A stretch of 64,000 bases of DNA from Streptomyces sp. SirexAA-E (lineage in GTDB: Bacteria; Actinomycetota; Actinomycetes; Streptomycetales; Streptomycetaceae): the NCBI RefSeq assembly GCF_000177195.2, contig NC_015953.1, forward strand, positions 2,976,001-3,040,000, given 5' to 3'. Shown in pieces: positions 15,855 to 23,679 of this stretch (position 1 is its first letter; the number at the start of each line of letters is the position of its first letter). Made by a program: the position numbers and the translations under genes. The notes under the pieces were generated by a model. That model worked only from the letters and a program-made list of their open reading frames with translations. It had not been told where the DNA came from and did not search any database.

Positions 15855-16079
15855 TCAGATGTGGTGGGGCGGCTTCTCGTCGAGGAAGCGCGCCAGGTCG
15901 GCGGCGCCGCCGCCGACCGGAGCCCGCTCGCCCCACGCCTGGTCCGTGTCGTCCGCGGACTGCCGGTCCAGCGGATCGTCGAAGACCAGAGCCGGCCTGG
16001 GCCCGGAGTCCTGTGACGGACGCTCCTGCGACTGCGGCGGCTCCGGATCGCGCGGTCCGGGGGCGGGGGCGGTACTCAT
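15855..16079 (-). CDS. Conserved small acidic protein, unknown function
   Basis: A 74-residue protein rich in Pro, Asp, Gln and Arg, with no membrane segment and no cysteine. The C-terminal half (RAPVGGGAADLARFLDEKPPHHI) looks ordered and the first 30 residues disordered. ATG 16079 has GGAGG five bases upstream. It follows the redox operon on the same strand after 42 bp and ends 27 bp from the convergent SAF-like gene. It could be the last cistron of that operon or independent. Confidence 0.65.
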   Translation of the reverse strand: MSTAPAPGPRDPEPPQSQERPSQDSGPRPALVFDDPLDRQSADDTDQAWGERAPVGGGAADLARFLDEKPPHHI

Positions 16080-16121
16080 ACCTCCAAGGGTACGGCGGTT
16101 GTCCCGAGGGTGCGGCGGCGC

Positions 16122-16526
16122 TCAGCGGTCCTTCGGGTCCAGCAGCCACAGCCCGAGGACGACGAGGAACGACAGGCAGAGGAACCCGGCCCCCCACCAG
16201 GCCGTGCCCGTACGGCCCTCCATCCACACGTCGACCACCTCGGTCAGCGCCCACAGCTGGCCGACGACGACGCTCATCGCCAGCGCCAGCCGGGCCGTCA
16301 GCTTCGACGAGCGTTCGGGCTCCTGTTCGGTGCCGGCCCCGGGCCCGGGGCCCGTGTGCCGCACCCGCGGATCGCCGTACCCGCTGGTGGGCCGGATCTG
16401 GGGATAGCGCTCGTGGACGGGGCGGTTGAGCTCGGCGTGGGCGCTGCCCGGGTGGTACTCGGGGTAGCGCGTTCCGGCGGGCTCGGCGGGCCGCGGCGGC
16501 TCGACCGGTTCCAGGGGCTCGGTCAT
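16122..16526 (-). CDS. Small two-TM membrane protein at the end of the redox operon
   Basis: A 134-residue protein with a disordered Pro/Glu-rich first half and two predicted helices in the second (about 77-97 and 111-129, ending WLLDPKDR). Not recognised beyond a general actinobacterial small-membrane-protein pattern. Its ATG overlaps the Rieske stop codon (ATGA), so it is translationally coupled to the redox genes and may be an assembly or anchoring factor for that complex. Confidence 0.65.
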   Translation of the reverse strand: MTEPLEPVEPPRPAEPAGTRYPEYHPGSAHAELNRPVHERYPQIRPTSGYGDPRVRHTGPGPGAGTEQEPERSSKLTARLALAMSVVVGQLWALTEVVDVWMEGRTGTAWWGAGFLCLSFLVVLGLWLLDPKDR

Positions 16527-17218
16527 GCCCGCCTCCCGGGCGTCGTGGCCGCGGACGGGTCCGGGGCCGACGGGGCCTCCGCGCCGCCTCCGGTGCCGGG
16601 GCAGCCGATCCGGGCGGCGAGGTCCGGGCGATCGTCGCCGAGCTGTCGGCAGAGCCCCGCCTCGATGCTTTCGCCGGAGCGTGTGGTGCCGACGGCCCAG
16701 ATGCTGCCGTCGTCGAGCTCGGTCAGCGCCACCTTGGGCAGGCCGCGCGGTGGGGGGCCCGCCGTGACCTCTCCGGTGCGGGCGTCGAACACCCCTTCGT
16801 GACATGGGCAGTAGAGCTCTCCCTCCGTGCCGCGGTCCTTGCGCCAGAGCACGGCGCAGGCGAGGTGGGTGCACACGGCGGAGTAGCCGACGAGGGTGCC
16901 GTCGTCCATGCGTACGGCGACGGCGCGGTCCTCGTCACCGGGGTAGCGGAAGGCGAGGGATTCGCCGGGCAGGAGCTGCGCGGCGATCCGTTTCGGGGCC
17001 GGTGCCTTGCCGTCCGGCTCTTCGCCGTGCCGCTGGAGAATCCCGGCGGCGACGCCCAGGCCACCCACCGCGAGGCCGCCGGAGACCGTGGTGACGATGC
17101 GGAGGTAGTCACGTCGGGTGGTCAGCGAGTCGGCGGCGATCCGGTCGTGCAGAGCTTCGCGGGGGTCGCCGTCGGGGTTGCCGCCGCCGCCCGGCTGCTG
17201 CTGTTCGGTGACGCTCAT
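16523..17218 (-). CDS. Rieske [2Fe-2S] protein with Tat-type anchor
   Basis: A 231-residue protein. Twin arginines at 35-36 in TTRRDYLRI precede a hydrophobic segment (about 41-60), which is the Tat signal-anchor of Rieske proteins. The cluster ligands are Cys116/His118 (CTHLAC) and Cys137/His140 (CPCHEG), and Cys121 and Cys139 are placed to form the stabilising disulfide. The redox domain should therefore face outside. A 50-residue Gly/Ala/Pro tail ends the protein. ATG 17218 overlaps the preceding ferredoxin stop and is coupled to it. It probably relays electrons between the quinone pool or cytochrome subunit and the Mo/FeS subunits. A Rieske subunit is unusual beside a DmsB-type ferredoxin. 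Confidence 0.88.
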   Translation of the reverse strand: MSVTEQQQPGGGGNPDGDPREALHDRIAADSLTTRRDYLRIVTTVSGGLAVGGLGVAAGILQRHGEEPDGKAPAPKRIAAQLLPGESLAFRYPGDEDRAVAVRMDDGTLVGYSAVCTHLACAVLWRKDRGTEGELYCPCHEGVFDARTGEVTAGPPPRGLPKVALTELDDGSIWAVGTTRSGESIEAGLCRQLGDDRPDLAARIGCPGTGGGAEAPSAPDPSAATTPGRRA

Positions 17219-17817
17219 CGGCGGACGTCCTTCCCGTTGACCTCGACGACGGGGAGCCCGCCCGGTACCGGCCACTGCACCCGCTCCGCCGGCACGACCA
17301 TGGCCACGCCGGTGCGGACCTCGCTCTCACCGAAGACGAAGGTGTCGGCGACCTCGACGCCGGGGCGCTCCGCCCGGAGCTCATCGACGGTTCCGTAGAA
17401 GAGGGCGCCGGTGGGGCAGACGGTGGCGCACATGGGGGCGAGGCCGTAGGCGGTGCGGTCGTAGCAGAGGTTGCACTTCAACTGGAGCTTCGCCTGGAGG
17501 TCGATCTTGGGGACACCGAAGGGGCAGGCGTTGACGCAGTTGGCACAGCCGATGCAGCGGGTCGTGTCGGCCTCCTGCACGACGCCGTCGGCGGTCACCA
17601 GGATCGCGTCGGCCGGGCAGACCTCGGCGCAGGGGGCCACCGGGTCCTCGCAGTGCATACAGACGGTGGGAAGGGAGGCGACGCTGTGGCCCTCGTCGGT
17701 GTAGTCGAGGTGGATCAGCGACTTGCCGCGGTGCGAGTCGCACTCGCGGCAGGCGGAGACACATGCCTGGCAGCCGATGCAGCGGCCCGGGTCGATGAAG
17801 ATCGTGCGGCCCATCAT
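17215..17817 (-). CDS. Four-cluster 4Fe-4S ferredoxin subunit (DmsB/NrfC/HybA type)
   Basis: A 200-residue electron-transfer subunit with four cysteine clusters: CIGCQACVSAC (from Cys13), CMHCEDPVAPCAEVCP, CIGCANCVNACPFG and CNLCYD...CATVCPTG. This pattern binds four [4Fe-4S] clusters, as in DmsB, NrfC and FdnH-type subunits. No Tat signal, so it should stay in the cytoplasm with the catalytic subunit. It starts 7 bp after the Mo oxidoreductase gene and overlaps the Rieske gene by 4 bp. It probably links the catalytic subunit to the membrane partners. Confidence 0.93.
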   Translation of the reverse strand: MMGRTIFIDPGRCIGCQACVSACRECDSHRGKSLIHLDYTDEGHSVASLPTVCMHCEDPVAPCAEVCPADAILVTADGVVQEADTTRCIGCANCVNACPFGVPKIDLQAKLQLKCNLCYDRTAYGLAPMCATVCPTGALFYGTVDELRAERPGVEVADTFVFGESEVRTGVAMVVPAERVQWPVPGGLPVVEVNGKDVRR

Positions 17818-17824
17818 CCGGGCA

Positions 17825-20149
17825 TCAGCTCCTCTCCGAGGTCCCGCGGCCCTGCGGGGCCGTGGGCGGCAACGGGTCGGTACGGGAGACCTGGGTCTCG
17901 GGGTAGGCGACGTGACCGGGCGCGACCGGGGGCGCGGGGACCTCGTCGATCCGTTCGGCGTGCTCGACCCGGCAGGCGCAGACCTTGTACTCGGGAATCT
18001 TCGAGCGGGGGTCGAGGGCGTCGATGGTGAGCGCGTTCGCCGCCGCGGGGGCGGGCCAGTGGTAGGGGATGAAGACGGTGTCAGGGCGGATCGCCTCGGT
18101 CACCAGGGCGGGGAAGACCTCGCTGCCCCGGCGGGTGACGACCCGCACGGGTTCACCGTTGCGGAAGCCGTGGGAGGGGTGGACCTCGGCCCAGGGGCGC
18201 GGGGTCTGCTCGACGAGCGCGCCCAGCCGGCGGGTCTGGTTGCCCGACAGGAAGTGGGCGACGGTCCGCCCGGTGGTCAGCGTCATCGGGTGCTCGTCGT
18301 CGTACGGATCCGCCGGCGGGTGCCACTCGACGACCTGCAGGTGGATCTTTCCGTCGGCGTGGTAGGTCGTGCCGTCCTCGAAGAGCCGGGGCGTGCCGGG
18401 GTGGTCGGTGGACGGACAGGGCCAGGCGATGCCGCCGGTCTCCTCCAGCCGTTCGTACGTGATGCCCGAGTAGTCGATGATCGTCCCGGCGGAGGCCCTG
18501 CGGAGCTCGTCGAAGACGTCGCGGGAGCCGCCGAAGGCGAACTTGTCACCGGCCCCGAGGCGTCTCGCCAGCTCGCACATCACCCAGGTGTCGGTCCGTA
18601 CGCCGGGCGGCGGTTCCTGGGCCTTGTTGTGCTTGACGACCCTCGCCTCGGCGTTGGCCATCACCCCTTCGTCCTCGGCCCAGACGGTGACGGGGAAGAC
18701 CACGTGCGCGTTGGCGGCGGTCTCGGAGAGGAAGAAGTCGAACTGGGCGTGGAACTCGGTGGTGTCGTACCCGTCCTTCACCACGGAGTAGTTGGGGAGG
18801 GAGACGAAGGGGTTGTTGCAGATGCCGATCAGTCCGCGGATCTCACCGCGCTGCATCTGCCAGACCATCTCCATCATCGAGGTTCCCGCGAGCGGGAGTT
18901 CGGACTCCTTGATGCCCCAGATCTCGCAGATCTGCCTGCGGTGCTCCTCGTTGAGGATCGAGCGGCCGCCGGGCAGGAGATCGGCCTTCTGGCCGTGCTC
19001 GCGGCCGCCCTGGCCGTTCCCCTGACCGGTGAGGGTGCCGTAACCGGCGCCGGGCTTGCCGATGTGGCCGGTTGCGGCGCAGAGGTTGATCACGGTGAGG
19101 CAGTTCTCGACGCCCTGGGTGTGGTGCTCGATGCCCCGGGCGTGGAAGGCCATGGCCTTGGGGGCGCGTGCGAAGGCCCGCGCCACCTGGACGACCTGCT
19201 CCGCGGGAATCCCGCAGATCTCGGCGGCACGGGACGGCGGGTAGTGGGCGGCGTTGGCCTTGACCTCCTCCCAGCCGGTGGTGTGGGCGGCGAGGTAGGA
19301 CTCGTCGGTGAGGCCTTCCTCGATCACCACGTGCAGCACAGCGGTGAAGAAGGCCGCGTCGGTGCCCGACCGGAGCGCGACGTGGATGTCGGCGGTGCGG
19401 GCGACGGCGGTCTCGCGCGGGTCGATGACGATCAGCGTGGCTCCGCGGTCCCGGGCGCCCCAGACGTACTGGGTCAGGACGGGGAAGCACTCGCCGACGT
19501 TGGCACCGGCCAGCAGCAGGCAGTCGGTGAGCAGGATGTCGGAGAAGGGGTTGCCGGCCCGGTCGATGTTGAAGGCGAGTTTGTTGGCCCCGGCGGCGCT
19601 GACCATGCAGAGCCGGCCGTTGTAGTCGACGTGCCGGGTCTTGAGCGCCACCCGGGCGAACTTGCCGACCAGGTAGGTCTTCTCGGAGAAGAGGCTGGCG
19701 CCGCCGAGCACGCCGAAGGCGTCGTTCCCGTGGTTCCGCTGGATGCGCCTGATCTCGGAGACGGTGAAGTCGAGTGCCTCGTCCCAGGACACCTCCCGCA
19801 GGTCCTCGTCCCGGGAACGGCGCATCAGCGGGGCCGTGAGCCGGTCGGGGTGGTTGACCTGCTGGTAGGCGTTGATGCCCTTGGGGCAGAGCCGCATGCG
19901 GTTGATGTCGTGGTCGCGGGGCTCCACCCCGAAGACCTTGCCGCCCCGGTCGACACGCAGATACATGCCGCACTGGACGCCGCAGAAACAGCAGTGGGTG
20001 GGGACGAGCGTCTCGCCGTGCTGGTCGGCGTGCCACCGGTCGGCCGGGATGCCGCCCGCGTCCCGGAAGCCGCGGGTGCCGGGCGGCGCGAGCGAGGGAT
20101 CGAGGGGGATGACCGTACGACGGTCGGCTGCGTGGGGATCCGCGGTCAC
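17825..20149 (-). CDS. Molybdopterin (bis-PGD) oxidoreductase, nitrate reductase/formate dehydrogenase-like
   Basis: A 774-residue catalytic subunit. The N-terminal [4Fe-4S] ligands are Cys53, Cys56, Cys60 and Cys88 (CCFCGVQC and LCPKG). The probable Mo ligand is Cys181 in NGRLCMVSAAGANKLAF, as in Nas/Nap nitrate reductases and Cys-type formate dehydrogenases. A C-terminal molydop-binding domain starts near HPMTLTTGRTVAHFLSG. No Tat signal, so the active site should be cytoplasmic. Substrate is undecided. It resembles assimilatory NarB and FdhF-like enzymes, but the partner set (ferredoxin, Rieske, cytochrome) does not match either. GTG start overlaps the preceding stop (GTGA). Confidence 0.9.
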   Translation of the reverse strand: MTADPHAADRRTVIPLDPSLAPPGTRGFRDAGGIPADRWHADQHGETLVPTHCCFCGVQCGMYLRVDRGGKVFGVEPRDHDINRMRLCPKGINAYQQVNHPDRLTAPLMRRSRDEDLREVSWDEALDFTVSEIRRIQRNHGNDAFGVLGGASLFSEKTYLVGKFARVALKTRHVDYNGRLCMVSAAGANKLAFNIDRAGNPFSDILLTDCLLLAGANVGECFPVLTQYVWGARDRGATLIVIDPRETAVARTADIHVALRSGTDAAFFTAVLHVVIEEGLTDESYLAAHTTGWEEVKANAAHYPPSRAAEICGIPAEQVVQVARAFARAPKAMAFHARGIEHHTQGVENCLTVINLCAATGHIGKPGAGYGTLTGQGNGQGGREHGQKADLLPGGRSILNEEHRRQICEIWGIKESELPLAGTSMMEMVWQMQRGEIRGLIGICNNPFVSLPNYSVVKDGYDTTEFHAQFDFFLSETAANAHVVFPVTVWAEDEGVMANAEARVVKHNKAQEPPPGVRTDTWVMCELARRLGAGDKFAFGGSRDVFDELRRASAGTIIDYSGITYERLEETGGIAWPCPSTDHPGTPRLFEDGTTYHADGKIHLQVVEWHPPADPYDDEHPMTLTTGRTVAHFLSGNQTRRLGALVEQTPRPWAEVHPSHGFRNGEPVRVVTRRGSEVFPALVTEAIRPDTVFIPYHWPAPAAANALTIDALDPRSKIPEYKVCACRVEHAERIDEVPAPPVAPGHVAYPETQVSRTDPLPPTAPQGRGTSERS

Positions 20150-21306
20150 TGAAAGCCCTTCTTGACCTGGGAGAGATAGGCGTTGCCGCGCAGCACCCGC
20201 TTGCAGCGCGGGCAGTACTCGGCCCAGCGGTCGAAGCCGAGTTCCAGGTCGCGCATGGTGCCGCGGAGGTTCTCGACGTACGCCCCGGTGTCGATGGGTT
20301 CCTCGCAGCGCCGGCAGGTGAAGACCTCGTCACCCTGGCGCGACGTGTACTTGAAGAGCTGCATGCCGACCGCAGCCGGACGCTGCACGATGTGGAAGAA
20401 CTTGCCGAACGGGATGTAGATGAGGGTGAAGACGACCGACACCATGTGGAGGATCGCCAGGAACTCGTAGCCGCCGCCGTGCAGGAAGATCGAGGAGAAC
20501 GTGAGCAGCAGGCCGGTCACGGAGATGATGATCAGTGCGAGCAGCGGGACCATGTCGTAGGCGAACCGCTGTCCGGTCATGGCACCGCGGTCCTTCATCC
20601 GGCGCCAGAGGAAGTAGGCGGCGCCGGGGATGACCAGCACGGCCGCGAGGTCCAACCCGTGGAACATCACCCAGCCGACGAAGCTCAGTGAGTCGAATCC
20701 GAGGATCTTGACGCCCCAGAGGCGCATCTCGTAGCCCGGCCCCGAACCCGTGCCCGAGGTGAAGGTGAACCAGCCCCAGGTGAGCGGGAAGGTGATCAGG
20801 GCGGCGAGGACACAGCCCCAGAAGATCAGCTGGTGCGCGGCCCAGCGGGCGTGCGACCGGGCCCCGAGGAACTTCTGGAAGCCCAGATAGGTCGCGGCCA
20901 TCTTCGGCAGGGCGGTCGGCGCCCGGCGGAAGTTGTCGGCGGAGAAGAAGCTGCGCCAGCCGTTGGTGAAGAGCCGCCGGGCGCCGGGGGCGGAGACCCA
21001 GACCGTGTAGCGGTAGGCGACCCCGAAGGCGAGGAAGACGCTGGCCACGGCGTACGGGATGAGCGCGGAGTCGTAGTCGCGCAGCAGCCGGCTGCCGAAC
21101 ACGATGGCGAGGACCAGCAGGGCGGAGACGACGACACCGGCCAGGACCGCCCGGCCGTTGACGGACCGGGGAAGGGCCTCGACGGTCCTCGCGACGAGGG
21201 AGGAGACGCGGCTCGGCCGCTCGGGACCCTTCCCCTCGGGGAGTTCGGTACGAGCGCCGGGGTCGGGCTGCTCGGTTGCGGCGGGCGCTTCTGGTGGCTC
21301 GGTCAC
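20146..21306 (-). CDS. Membrane cytochrome b-like (NarI/HdrE-type) subunit with C-terminal CxxC pairs
   Basis: A 386-residue protein with about six transmembrane helices. Histidines in or beside the helices (ARWAAHQLIF, WVMFHGLDL, AILHMVSVV, GKFFHIVQRP) are placed as heme-b ligands, as in NarI and HdrE. Unlike NarI it ends in a soluble domain with Cys331/Cys334 (CRRC) and Cys365/Cys368 (CPRC), possibly a zinc or iron rubredoxin-like knuckle. First gene of the five-gene operon, overlapping the Mo subunit by 4 bp. It probably exchanges electrons with menaquinone. GTG 21306 is chosen because upstream codons are low-complexity. Function of the CxxC domain is unknown. Confidence 0.82.
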   Translation of the reverse strand: MTEPPEAPAATEQPDPGARTELPEGKGPERPSRVSSLVARTVEALPRSVNGRAVLAGVVVSALLVLAIVFGSRLLRDYDSALIPYAVASVFLAFGVAYRYTVWVSAPGARRLFTNGWRSFFSADNFRRAPTALPKMAATYLGFQKFLGARSHARWAAHQLIFWGCVLAALITFPLTWGWFTFTSGTGSGPGYEMRLWGVKILGFDSLSFVGWVMFHGLDLAAVLVIPGAAYFLWRRMKDRGAMTGQRFAYDMVPLLALIIISVTGLLLTFSSIFLHGGGYEFLAILHMVSVVFTLIYIPFGKFFHIVQRPAAVGMQLFKYTSRQGDEVFTCRRCEEPIDTGAYVENLRGTMRDLELGFDRWAEYCPRCKRVLRGNAYLSQVKKGFQ

Positions 21307-21581
21307 TCCGCCACCGTAGGACCGAATGGTGCGGTTGGTCCCATTTTGGGCATCGGGAGGGCGGGCGCGTCGCCCGGACGGCGCGGGCCGGCCACCGGGT
21401 GGCGAAGCGGGCGGGCCCGGCAGCCCCGTCCGGGCACCGAAGCCGGCGGACCGGGCGGCCCCGCCCCGCGCCCCGCCCTCTGCCGGTCCGGCCGTCGCCC
21501 GCTGTACGTTCGCCGGGGCGGCGGGCACCGCGTCGGCCGCCCCGCCACCGCACGCCACCGCACGCCACCGAGGAGTTCGCG

Positions 21582-22664
21582 ATGCCTGACGACGACGCAC
21601 CCCCGCCCGGACCGCTGGACGCGCTGACCGATGTGCGCGGTCTCCGTGTGGGCCACGCCCAGGTGCCCGGTGACGGCGCGCTGAGCGGCACCACCGTCGT
21701 CCTCGCCCCCGAGGGCGGTGCCGTCGCCGCCGTCGACGTCCGGGGTGGCGGCCCCGGCACCAGGGAGACGGACGCGCTCGACCCGCGCAACCTCGTGCAG
21801 CGGATCGACGCGGTCGTCCTCACCGGCGGCAGCGCGTACGGTCTGGACGCCGCGTCCGGGGTGGCGTCCTGGCTGGAGGAGCAGGGCCGCGGCGTCCCGG
21901 TCGGCCCGGGGCCGGGCCAGGTCGTGCCGGTCGTACCTGCCGCCTGCCTCTTCGACCTGGGGCGGGGCGGTGACTGGCGGGCCCGCCCCGACGCCTCGAC
22001 CGGCCGGGCCGCCGTCGAGGCGGCCGCCGCGTCGGAGGCGGGCACCCCGGTCGCCGAGGGCACGGTGGGCGCGGGCACCGGCGCGGTCGCCGGGGAGTTC
22101 AAGGGCGGGGTCGGCACGTCGAGCCTGCGCACGGCCTCCGGGGCCACGGTCGCGGCACTGGCCGTGGTGAACGCGGCCGGCTCCGCGGTCGATCCGCGCA
22201 CCGGGATCCTGTACGGCGAGTACGGCGCCGGGAATCCCCCCGTACGCCCCGCCGCCGCGACGCACGAGGCGGCCCGTCGGCGACTGGCGGAGCTGCGGGA
22301 GGCACGGGGAAGCGGTCACTTCAACACGACGATCGCCGTCGTCGCCACCGACGCCGCCCTCACCCGCGCCCAGGCGCAGAAGCTCGCGGGCACGGCGCAC
22401 GACGGACTGGCGCGCGCCGTGCGGCCGGTCCATCTGCTGACCGACGGGGACACCGTCTTCGTCCTGGCCACCGCCGGCACGCCGCTGCCGCCGGAGCCCA
22501 CGGCCGCGCTGAACGGCATCCTCGCGGCGGGCGCGGACGTACTGGCCAGGGCCGTCGTGAAGGCGATCCGGGCGGCCCGAGGGGTCGACGGTCCGGGCGG
22601 AACGTTTCCCTCCTACACCGACCTCTACGGCGACCGGAACGATCATCACAACGGCACGCGGTGA
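21582..22664 (+). CDS. P1 family peptidase (DmpA/beta-aminopeptidase-like)
   Basis: A 360-residue Ntn-type hydrolase of the P1/S58 family. These enzymes self-cleave and remove N-terminal or beta-amino acids from small peptides and amides. Typical segments: TDVRGLRVGHAQ, VRGGGPGTRETDALDP, LTGGSAYGLDAASGV, and the processing site FKGGVGTSSLR, where the Ser after GT would be the nucleophile, at about residue 176. The C-terminal part has GHFNTTIAVVATDA. No signal peptide. ATG 21582 has CGAGGAG upstream. Divergent from the redox operon, separated by a 275-bp GC-rich gap. Confidence 0.88.
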   Translation: MPDDDAPPPGPLDALTDVRGLRVGHAQVPGDGALSGTTVVLAPEGGAVAAVDVRGGGPGTRETDALDPRNLVQRIDAVVLTGGSAYGLDAASGVASWLEEQGRGVPVGPGPGQVVPVVPAACLFDLGRGGDWRARPDASTGRAAVEAAAASEAGTPVAEGTVGAGTGAVAGEFKGGVGTSSLRTASGATVAALAVVNAAGSAVDPRTGILYGEYGAGNPPVRPAAATHEAARRRLAELREARGSGHFNTTIAVVATDAALTRAQAQKLAGTAHDGLARAVRPVHLLTDGDTVFVLATAGTPLPPEPTAALNGILAAGADVLARAVVKAIRAARGVDGPGGTFPSYTDLYGDRNDHHNGTR

Positions 22665-22670
22665 GGGGGT

Positions 22671-22697
22671 GGGAACTTTCCCCTTGAGCGGTACGTT
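22671..22697 (+). promoter_or_regulatory. ECF-type promoter candidate
   Basis: GGGAAC, eighteen bases, then GTT begins 7 bp after the peptidase stop codon and about 85 bp before the DUF6227 start. The spacing equals that of sigma-R promoters, but the last -35 base is C instead of T, so another ECF factor could read it. Confidence 0.4.
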
Positions 22698-22785
22698 TTT
22701 CGCGAACCCCGGTCACGATGTCCGACCCAGGGACTACGTTATGCACGCATCGAGTAACGCGCGGCGACGGCCTGGAGACAGCACC

Positions 22786-23532
22786 TTGAGCGATCCGTAC
22801 GAGACAACCGAGCAGCACCTCGAGCGACTCCTGCGATGCGCCCTCAACTCCTTCGACCTGTCAGACACGACCATCGAACGACTCGGGACGGCGCTGACGC
22901 ACAGCAGTTCGCTGCACTCGTCCCACCACAGCTCGGCCCTGCACCGCGAGACCTACCGCCACACCTATCTGCTCGCCGACGGCTCCACGCTCACTCTGTG
23001 GGAGCTGGTGCACGGCGGCGGCCGGGACACCGACGCGCCCCGCCGCCACGAGCTCTACGACGACGAGGGCGACGCGCAGGTCGCCGCCGCCCGGTTGTCC
23101 GGCAGCTTCTGGGACACCCGGGCCATCACCGACGAGAGCTCGCGTGACGATCTGGAGATCCTCACGCTCCTGACGGCCGTCCCCCCGGCTCCGCTGCCCC
23201 GCATGTACGCGCCGGACAACTCGGCGGACCACGCCCGCCGCGTCCTGCGCCGTGCGGAGAACGGGGACCGGCCCGGCGCCGAGACGGCCGGGCTGCTGCG
23301 GGCCGCCTTCGCCCACCACATCACCCAGATCTTCGGGCGCCAGTGCCGCGTCGACGGCCGGGACGCGGGGTTCACCCTCTACGAGCACGCGTTCCTGCTG
23401 CTGGACGGCAGCGAGACGAGCCTCTGGGAGGTCGAGCACACGGCGACGCCCGACGGCCGCCACATGTGCGAGGTGTACGGCGACGAGCAGACCGCCCGCC
23501 GGGCGATGGAGAACCGCACCAGGATCTGCTGA
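22786..23532 (+). CDS. DUF6227-type Streptomyces protein with internal duplication
   Basis: A protein of about 248 residues, apparently of the Streptomyces-specific DUF6227 family, unknown function. It contains two copies of one module. Residues 57-95 and 199-236 share the pattern Y-x-H-x-aromatic-L-L-x-D-G-S, LWE and a closing E-x-Y-x-D-E. No membrane segment or signal. TTG 22786 with GGAG 8 bases upstream is preferred because similarity starts at SDPYETTEQHLERLL. ATG at 22741 is an alternative. It may have its own ECF-type promoter. Confidence 0.75.
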   Translation: MSDPYETTEQHLERLLRCALNSFDLSDTTIERLGTALTHSSSLHSSHHSSALHRETYRHTYLLADGSTLTLWELVHGGGRDTDAPRRHELYDDEGDAQVAAARLSGSFWDTRAITDESSRDDLEILTLLTAVPPAPLPRMYAPDNSADHARRVLRRAENGDRPGAETAGLLRAAFAHHITQIFGRQCRVDGRDAGFTLYEHAFLLLDGSETSLWEVEHTATPDGRHMCEVYGDEQTARRAMENRTRIC

Positions 23533-23679
23533 CCCGACACCGACGGGCCCGCCCACCCGCTACGGGGCGGACGGGCCGTCACGGGACGGACGGGCCGCCA
23601 CAGGCGCCGGAGGAGCACCGCTCGGCGTCCGCGGATCTCATCCGCACGCCGTGTGCCGGTGCGTCAGTGTGCCGGTACG

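Noticed and set aside
17825..20149. Assignment as assimilatory nitrate reductase
   Set aside because: The Cys ligand fits, but the partner subunits do not and no nitrite reductase or nitrate transporter lies nearby, so the substrate was left open.
17723..20152. 809-codon open frame antisense to the Mo oxidoreductase
   Set aside because: Same codon-bias shadow. The opposite strand has all catalytic motifs and overlaps correctly with its operon partners.
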